Part shown: one piece after another, positions 1 to 5,413 of the stretch
Numbering within the stretch: position 1 is the first letter of the stretch
How the letters are laid out: every line of letters begins with the position of its first letter
Assembly (NCBI GenBank): GCA_029864165.1
Contig: JAOTTZ010000150.1
Location: forward strand, 1-5,413
Length of the DNA stretch: 5,413 nucleotides
Reading direction: 5' to 3'
From: Burkholderiaceae bacterium
Lineage (GTDB): Bacteria > Pseudomonadota > Gammaproteobacteria > Burkholderiales > Burkholderiaceae_C
The notes under the pieces: model-generated
Databases searched by the model: none
Told to the model about the DNA's origin: nothing
What the model saw: only the letters and a program-made list of their open reading frames with translations
Position numbers and translations under genes: made by a program

Positions 1-104
1 GCGCCGGCAACGTCGATTTGTAGTTGCTCAGATTCGACTACGCACGGTCCCGCGATGAGGAAGAAGGGGTGCTCGATGCCGACATCGAAGCCGCACAGTC
101 TCAT
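1..104 (-). CDS. kdsA: 2-dehydro-3-deoxyphosphooctonate aldolase (Kdo-8-phosphate synthase), 5' end only
   Basis: Only the first 34 codons and two bases of the next are in the window; the gene continues past the left edge. The peptide starts [15 protein letters not shown] and continues [12 protein letters not shown]. The IAGPCVxES segment is the N-terminal strand and loop of the KdsA/DAHP-synthase TIM-barrel family, and the MxLCGFDVG opening is typical of KdsA rather than AroF/G/H. The family condenses phosphoenolpyruvate with arabinose-5-phosphate to give Kdo-8-phosphate in the cytoplasm, for the LPS inner core. The ATG at 104-102 matches the family N-terminus. It lies 22 bases after the pyrG stop on the same strand with no hairpin between, so the two are probably co-transcribed. 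No strong Shine-Dalgarno sequence precedes it, which suggests dependence on translation from pyrG. The identification is firm although the piece is short. Confidence 0.95.
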   Translation of the reverse strand, partial: MRLCGFDVGIEHPFFLIAGPCVVESEQLQIDVAG

Positions 105-126
105 GCCGACGAGTCGCGATCACGCG

Positions 127-1862
<1,736 letters not shown>

Positions 1863-1891
1863 TGGGTCGCCTCAGCGTGGAGTAGCGTCCG

Positions 1892-2230
1892 CTAAGTAGA
1901 GGCGAGCAACCGACGAGCCAGCAAGGACTGCATATCCCGGCGGCCATCGGCAATAAGGACGATATAGACTTTCTTTGCGAGCACCCGGTAAATGACGCGG
2001 TAGGGCTTGAACGATGTCTGCCGGTAGTCGCGGATGCCCAGCGCAATCAACTCTGTGGGGTAGGACCCGCGCTCGGGAAAAGTCGCCAGGCTCTTCGCAA
2101 CCTCCAATAGCCGGTCCAGCACATGGTCGGCCTTGGCAATCGAGTCGCTCTGCGCCAGGTAGTCATAGATCGACTCCAAGTCTTGTTCGGCGCCCTCGGT
2201 GAGTAGCACCTCGTATCGTTCCTCGGACAT
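1892..2230 (-). CDS. RelE/ParE-family toxin of a type II toxin-antitoxin module
   Basis: 112 residues, a normal length for this superfamily. The start YEVLLTEGAEQDLESIYDYL is the usual first strand and alpha-helical hairpin of ParE-like proteins (YxVxLTxxAxxDLxxIxxYL). The middle has FPERGSYPTEL (51-61). The C-terminal half has the core strands DYRQTSFKPYRVIYRV (68-83) and VYIVLIADGRRDM (88-100), followed by an Arg-rich end QSLLARRLL. ParE members inhibit DNA gyrase and RelE members cleave ribosome-bound mRNA. The sequence looks closer to ParE, but the target cannot be decided by reading. The ATG at 2230-2228 shares one base with the antitoxin stop (TAATG on the minus strand), so translation is probably coupled. 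The antitoxin gene lies directly upstream and pyrG downstream. Confidence 0.9.
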   Translation of the reverse strand: MSEERYEVLLTEGAEQDLESIYDYLAQSDSIAKADHVLDRLLEVAKSLATFPERGSYPTELIALGIRDYRQTSFKPYRVIYRVLAKKVYIVLIADGRRDMQSLLARRLLAST

Positions 2231-2505
2231 TACTCGACGCGCCGTTTCGCGCGCAACCGTGCCGCCACGTCGGTAACGGGCGTGGCCTTGCCGGCTTCGA
2301 TCTCCTGGCTACCCAGCGCAAGGATTTTCAGCAAAGCCAATGTTTCCTGCGTTTGCTCGTACGAAGCCACATCCTGAAGCACGGCCTTGGCTTCTCCGTT
2401 CTGGGTGATGACCAGCGGCTCGCGCTGCTCGGCAAGCTGCAGCAACACCTCGGCGGCGTTCGCCTTCAAATAGCTGATCGGTTTGACTTGGGTAGAGTAG
2501 CGCAT
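2230..2505 (-). CDS. Phd/YefM-family antitoxin
   Basis: 91 residues, typical for the family. The start region QVKPISYLKANAAEVL (6-21) and REPLVITQNGEAKAVLQDVASYE (28-50) are the hallmark Phd/YefM fold, a DNA-binding dimer with the conserved 'PxxITxNGxxxAVL' strand pair. The C-terminal part (about 55-91), helical and basic (TLALLKILALG, then VAARLRAKRR), would be the toxin-neutralising tail. It should bind and inhibit the toxin encoded directly downstream and repress its own operon. The frame is open upstream to 2655, but the ATG at 2505-2503 is preferred: it gives the family N-terminus, and a good promoter lies just upstream, inside the longer frame. The Shine-Dalgarno match is weak. Partner genes of this family vary (Doc, YoeB, ParE-like); here it is ParE/RelE-like. 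Confidence 0.92.
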   Translation of the reverse strand: MRYSTQVKPISYLKANAAEVLLQLAEQREPLVITQNGEAKAVLQDVASYEQTQETLALLKILALGSQEIEAGKATPVTDVAARLRAKRRVE

Positions 2506-2514
2506 GGCAAGCTC

Positions 2515-2538
2515 ATTCGGATTGAATAAAGACCGAAT
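2515..2538. promoter_or_regulatory. inverted repeat, candidate antitoxin operator
   Basis: ATTCGG (2515-2520) and CCGAAT (2533-2538) form perfect 6-base arms separated by 12 bases. The second arm overlaps the predicted -10 box and the first lies just downstream of the predicted transcription start. Phd/YefM antitoxins repress their own promoters through paired palindromic sites in such positions, so this is a reasonable operator. The arms are short and some chance matching is possible. Confidence 0.45.
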
Positions 2539-2564
2539 ATAGTCTCTTCTCGACGAAAACGCAA
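2536..2564 (-). promoter_or_regulatory. sigma-70-type promoter of the Phd/YefM-ParE operon
   Basis: On the minus strand, TTGCGT (2564-2559) and TATATT (2541-2536) are separated by exactly 17 bases. Transcription would begin near 2529, leaving a leader of about 25 bases before the antitoxin ATG at 2505. The -10 has 5 of 6 consensus bases and the -35 has 4 of 6. This promoter also argues against the longer antitoxin reading frame that begins upstream of it. Confidence 0.55.
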
Positions 2565-2653
2565 TGCAGACCGCTGCGACTGCACGCTGATGGCTGCTAC
2601 CTGATGGATGCGCGACGAAATGCGATCTCTTTCTTGTGCCGCTGCAAGGGCTC

Positions 2654-2692
2654 ACCCCCCGATTCAGTGAGTTGACGAACAGGAGGGGGGGT
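2654..2692. repeat. C-tract / G-tract inverted repeat
   Basis: ACCCCCC (2654-2660) can pair with GGGGGGT (2686-2692) across a 25-base loop. The rest of the stretch between the antitoxin promoter and the next gene's Shine-Dalgarno sequence (2565-2772) holds no gene I can support. A weak plus-strand promoter candidate, TTGACG (2672-2677) with GAGAAT (2694-2699) at 16-base spacing, overlaps this repeat and might serve the PEP-CTERM gene. Confidence 0.35.
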
Positions 2693-2772
2693 CGAGAATG
2701 CAGCCTCGTTTTGCGCGGATGCTATCGGCGTATCGGCAGGGCGGCCTCAAAACATTCAACGACAACAGAAGC

Positions 2773-2777
2773 AGGAG
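2773..2777 (+). promoter_or_regulatory. Shine-Dalgarno sequence of the PEP-CTERM gene
   Basis: AGGAG lies six bases before the ATG at 2784. This fixes the start of the PEP-CTERM precursor and shows that the 5' end of the broken gene keeps a good translation signal. Confidence 0.8.
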
Positions 2778-2783
2778 CCCTTC

Positions 2784-3047
2784 ATGAAAATCAGCCGACT
2801 TTTTAGCGCAGTGGGTTTTACATGTCTCGTCGCACTGCAAACAGCTCATGCGACGATCGCTACCTTCAGTGACAGAGCAACCTTTCTTGCGATGACCGGA
2901 GCAAACGATGCAACAGGGCCGTTGCCGAGCGTCGCAATCGGTTTTACGACAACACTCACAGTTGGATCAGTCACTTTTGTTGCGCCGCGTTGGGGTATGG
3001 GCGATGCGACAGTAATCCTGCAAGGTAACGAGATCGTAGATAAGTGA
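2784..3047 (+). CDS. N-terminal fragment of a PEP-CTERM surface protein (signal peptide part)
   Basis: 87 residues ending at a TGA that is probably premature. Residues 1-23 are a clear Sec signal peptide: basic MKISR, a hydrophobic core, and a cleavage site after AHA. The mature part starts TIATFSDRATFLAMTGA, a pattern (F-x-DR-xx-FLA) that I know from the N-termini of many PEP-CTERM proteins of unknown function. It ends GNEIVDK. The natural continuation (SDGAGNIGG and onward) is found in the +1 frame immediately after, so this is half of a split gene rather than a finished small protein. It should be translated, given its Shine-Dalgarno sequence, but the product would lack the sorting signal and might be secreted to the periplasm or degraded. 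Confidence 0.7.
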   Translation: MKISRLFSAVGFTCLVALQTAHATIATFSDRATFLAMTGANDATGPLPSVAIGFTTTLTVGSVTFVAPRWGMGDATVILQGNEIVDK

Positions 3048-3453
3048 CGGGGCGGGCAATATTGGCGGAAACAATAATGATGGCATCGACACCACTTTTG
3101 CCACCCCAGTGTATTCAGCCGGATTCGATTTTGTCGAACCCTCAACAACCGATAGACACGGCTGCAATACCACCTGTGTCGATTCAACCTACTCGGTGAC
3201 GCTACGAAACGCAGCGAACACCCTCGACTCGTTTACGTTCAACGCCCCCGACGATGTGGCAGCGTTCATTGGCGTTTGGTCCGATCAGGCGTTCACAAAA
3301 CCCGAAATCCGTGAAACGGTCGGCACTGACGACAACGAGTATTACGGGCACTTCTACACCGGCACAACGCCATTACCCCCCGTACCCGAACCCACAACTT
3401 CCTTACTTCTCGGTGCAGGCCTCGCTGGTTTGATCATCTGGCGCCGGCGTCAA
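2784..3453 (+). pseudogene. PEP-CTERM sorting domain protein, frameshifted (reconstructed gene)
   Basis: Removing one A at about 3042-3043 joins the two frames into a protein of about 223 residues up to the RRRQ end, with VDSDGAGNIGGNNNDGID across the join. The result has the full architecture of an exosortase substrate: signal peptide (1-23), a Gly/Asn/Thr/Ser-rich mature domain, a CxxxC pair (about 127 and 131), then Pro-rich PLPPVPEP (PEP at about 201-203), a hydrophobic segment (about 204-219) and RRR. In this class the PEP-CTERM tail is processed by a membrane exosortase, and the proteins are linked to exopolysaccharide and biofilm. The biochemical role of this member is unknown. GC content looks lower than in pyrG and mutS. 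No exosortase gene is in the window. The break could be real decay or a sequencing error. The natural stop is also missing. Confidence 0.85.
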
Positions 3454-3690
3454 TCACACACCAATCGACTCGAACAGTGCCAAGGCCGTCTTCATCGGCA
3501 AGAAAAAGCTGCGGGGTCGGCTGACCAAGGGCGAAAACTGATGCGCCTGGTAAAAGGCAGCCGCGTCTTCGTTGATTGCGTCGGCACAGATAGCGTGTAC
3601 GCCCACTGGGGCATGTGCCAAGCGATGAATAGCATCTGCCAAAAGCAAGGGGCCTACTTTTTGCCCTCGAAAGTTGACGTCGCGGCCTAG
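3109..3690 (+). CDS. C-terminal fragment of the PEP-CTERM protein with an antisense read-through tail
   Basis: This frame is open from 3040, after a TAG at 3037-3039, to the TAG at 3688-3690. The first possible start is a GTG at 3109 with no Shine-Dalgarno sequence, so independent translation is unlikely. From 3109, residues 1-115 are genuine PEP-CTERM sequence: YSAGFDF, NTTCVDSTYSVTLRN, DDVAAFIGVWSD, EYYGHFYTGTTPLPPVPEP, a 16-residue hydrophobic stretch, then WRRRQ. Known family members normally stop within a few residues of the arginines. Here 78 more codons follow, and they are simply the reverse strand of the GNAT toxin gene, with no sign of being a real domain. The original stop seems to have been lost at about 3454. 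Confidence 0.55.
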   Translation: MYSAGFDFVEPSTTDRHGCNTTCVDSTYSVTLRNAANTLDSFTFNAPDDVAAFIGVWSDQAFTKPEIRETVGTDDNEYYGHFYTGTTPLPPVPEPTTSLLLGAGLAGLIIWRRRQSHTNRLEQCQGRLHRQEKAAGSADQGRKLMRLVKGSRVFVDCVGTDSVYAHWGMCQAMNSICQKQGAYFLPSKVDVAA

Positions 3691-3963
3691 CCAGCCGATC
3701 AGCACCGCGGGTACGGTCGGATAGCGCGGCAGCTTGCGCAGCATATCCCGCGGCAACTCGGTCAACAGTATCGTGTGCGAGGACAGCGTGTACAACCCGG
3801 CAAGCTTAGCGCTCGTTGTGTCGATCAGCACATAGCAAGCGGCATACCTGCGCTTGATGTCCTGGGTGACCCCTTGCCTAAAGTAGGCGTCGATGCGGTC
3901 GTTACCGCTTGTGAAAGCGGAACGATCATGTTGGCCTAGGAGCTCTGAGTAAAAACGCGTCAC
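3454..3963 (-). CDS. GNAT-family N-acetyltransferase toxin (TacT/AtaT/KacT type)
   Basis: 169 residues, normal for toxin acetyltransferases paired with DUF1778 antitoxins. The hallmarks are in order: FTSGNDRIDAYFRQGVTQD (17-35), the SGxxxIDxYxR start of this subfamily; AGLYTLSS (55-62); ELPRDMLRKLPRYPTVPAVLIGWLGRD (69-95); the acetyl-CoA loop RGQKVGP (99-105) followed by LLLADAIHR; CADAINEDAAAFY with the likely catalytic Tyr138; and FLPMKT near the end. Characterised members acetylate the amino group of charged tRNAs and stop translation. Specificity here is unknown. Translation starts at GTG (3963-3961), which overlaps the antitoxin stop by four bases (GTGA); the next in-frame Met is near residue 74, inside the conserved fold. 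Pro105 in the acetyl-CoA loop looks unusual. Its 3' end meets the convergent PEP-CTERM gene. Confidence 0.95.
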   Translation of the reverse strand: MTRFYSELLGQHDRSAFTSGNDRIDAYFRQGVTQDIKRRYAACYVLIDTTSAKLAGLYTLSSHTILLTELPRDMLRKLPRYPTVPAVLIGWLGRDVNFRGQKVGPLLLADAIHRLAHAPVGVHAICADAINEDAAAFYQAHQFSPLVSRPRSFFLPMKTALALFESIGV

Positions 3964-4238
3964 CGCACCTCGACGTGTTCGAGGTGCCGACGCATTGCCT
4001 GCTTGAGCGTCTTACCGGGCCGCCTTGGATTGACGAGTGCCTTGGCAAATTGCAGTTGATCTTCTGCCGTGAGCCGAGTGAGCCCTTCTTCTTCAATCGC
4101 CAGCCGTGCGGCTTCGTGCGCCGCGCTCACCACAAAATCGCTGACGGTGCGGCCTTTCAGCCGTGCGGCTTGCTTGAGCGTAGCGTACACGCTTGCAGGT
4201 AGTCGAGCCTCAAGACGTGCGGTTTGTTCTGTCGCCAT
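3960..4238 (-). CDS. DUF1778 (TacA-type) ribbon-helix-helix antitoxin
   Basis: 92 residues. The N-terminal ribbon-helix-helix domain is clear: strand TARLEARLP (6-14), helix ASVYATLKQAARLKG, turn, then RTVSDFVVSAAHEAARLAI (30-48). The remainder, with LTAEDQLQFAKALVNPRRPGKTLKQAMRRH (56-85), is the toxin-wrapping tail of DUF1778 proteins, which blocks the GNAT active site. It should also dimerise on DNA and repress the operon with the toxin as co-repressor. The ATG at 4238-4236 is chosen because a strong Shine-Dalgarno sequence lies six bases upstream; the frame is open further, to a TTG inside the promoter, which would disrupt the usual N-terminus. The stop overlaps the toxin GTG by four bases, so the two are translationally coupled. 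mutS lies 75 bases upstream on the same strand. Confidence 0.96.
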   Translation of the reverse strand: MATEQTARLEARLPASVYATLKQAARLKGRTVSDFVVSAAHEAARLAIEEEGLTRLTAEDQLQFAKALVNPRRPGKTLKQAMRRHLEHVEVR

Positions 4239-4244
4239 GACAAA

Positions 4245-4251
4245 CTCCTCC
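4245..4251 (-). promoter_or_regulatory. Shine-Dalgarno sequence of the DUF1778 antitoxin
   Basis: GGAGGAG on the minus strand, six bases before the ATG at 4238. It is the strongest ribosome-binding site in the window and decides the start against the longer open frame. Its strength contrasts with the toxin, which uses GTG and an overlap, so the antitoxin should be made in excess. Confidence 0.85.
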
Positions 4252-4260
4252 GATTCCGCT

Positions 4261-4289
4261 ACTTTACGGCATATTGCCGTAACAATCAA
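4261..4289 (-). promoter_or_regulatory. sigma-70-type promoter of the DUF1778-GNAT operon
   Basis: On the minus strand, TTGATT (4289-4284) and TAAAGT (4266-4261) are separated by 17 bases; each has 4 of 6 consensus bases. The start would fall near 4254, just ahead of the Shine-Dalgarno sequence, so the leader is very short. The operator palindrome occupies the spacer, which supports the assignment. Confidence 0.6.
4264..4282. promoter_or_regulatory. perfect palindromic operator of the DUF1778-GNAT module
   Basis: TTACGGCATATTGCCGTAA: 8-base perfect arms (4264-4271 and 4275-4282) around TAT. It fills the -35/-10 spacer and touches the -10 box, so a bound ribbon-helix-helix antitoxin would block RNA polymerase. 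Ribbon-helix-helix antitoxins bind such palindromes just upstream of their own genes. The position and symmetry are directly visible; the binding is inferred. Confidence 0.8.
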
Positions 4290-4313
4290 GTAGGTGTGTC
4301 GGCGGGACTATCC

Positions 4314-5413
<1,100 letters not shown>

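Noticed and set aside
2506..2655. N-terminal extension of the Phd/YefM antitoxin by 50 residues
   Set aside because: The extension is not like the family, the promoter and operator lie inside it, and the ATG at 2505 gives the standard N-terminus.
2723..2737. Tandem TATCGGC-G-TATCGGC
   Set aside because: Two 7-base copies only; too short to call an iteron or regulatory array.
2664..2849. Minus-strand 61-codon frame over the PEP-CTERM upstream region
   Set aside because: Mostly antisense to the signal peptide and its leader, with no ribosome-binding site and no family resemblance despite several cysteines.
2846..3187. Minus-strand 113-codon frame opposite the PEP-CTERM gene
   Set aside because: Antisense shadow; the plus strand has a Shine-Dalgarno sequence, signal peptide and sorting tail, while this translation has no recognisable features.
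4239..4289. N-terminal extension of the DUF1778 antitoxin from a TTG
   Set aside because: It would start inside the promoter and translate the operator; the ATG at 4238 has a strong Shine-Dalgarno sequence.

Overview
The window is a piece of a Gram-negative, GC-rich chromosome, most likely a betaproteobacterium of the order Burkholderiales. This rests on the pyrG-kdsA order (pyrG-kdsA-eno is a common betaproteobacterial arrangement), on the housekeeping proteins looking betaproteobacterial, and on a PEP-CTERM surface protein, a class found in exosortase-bearing environmental Gram-negatives. I could not run a search, so anything below order level would be a guess.

Layout, left to right: the 5' end of kdsA (minus, 1-104, runs off the left edge); complete pyrG, CTP synthase (minus, 127-1803); a type II toxin-antitoxin (TA) module made of a Phd/YefM antitoxin (2230-2505) and a ParE/RelE-like toxin (1892-2230), both minus; a roughly 280-base region upstream of the antitoxin that also holds the start signals of the next gene; a PEP-CTERM protein gene on the plus strand (2784 to about 3453) broken by a one-base frameshift; a second, unrelated TA module made of a DUF1778/TacA ribbon-helix-helix antitoxin (3960-4238) and a GNAT acetyltransferase toxin (3454-3963), both minus; and the 3' two-fifths or so of mutS (minus, 4314-5413, runs off the right edge).

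The outer genes (mutS, pyrG, kdsA) are ordinary core functions: mismatch repair, CTP synthesis and Kdo (LPS core) synthesis. Between them, from about 1880 to 4310, lies an accessory segment holding two TA modules of different families and one decayed cell-surface gene. Both TA modules have the classic antitoxin-first order with overlapping stop and start codons (TAATG in one, GTGA in the other). Each has a recognisable sigma-70-type promoter overlapped by an inverted repeat, as expected for operons repressed by their own antitoxin. The DUF1778/GNAT operator is a perfect 19-base palindrome lying almost exactly in the -35/-10 spacer.

The oddest point is the PEP-CTERM gene. Its reading frame breaks near 3040-3045. 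Its C-terminal sorting signal ends one base before the stop codon of the convergent GNAT toxin, and its own stop codon is missing, so the frame continues for 78 codons antisense to the toxin. The simplest reading is that the TA module arrived at the end of the PEP-CTERM gene and removed its stop. I see no wholly new system; the interest is in the junctions and regulatory sites of this small island.
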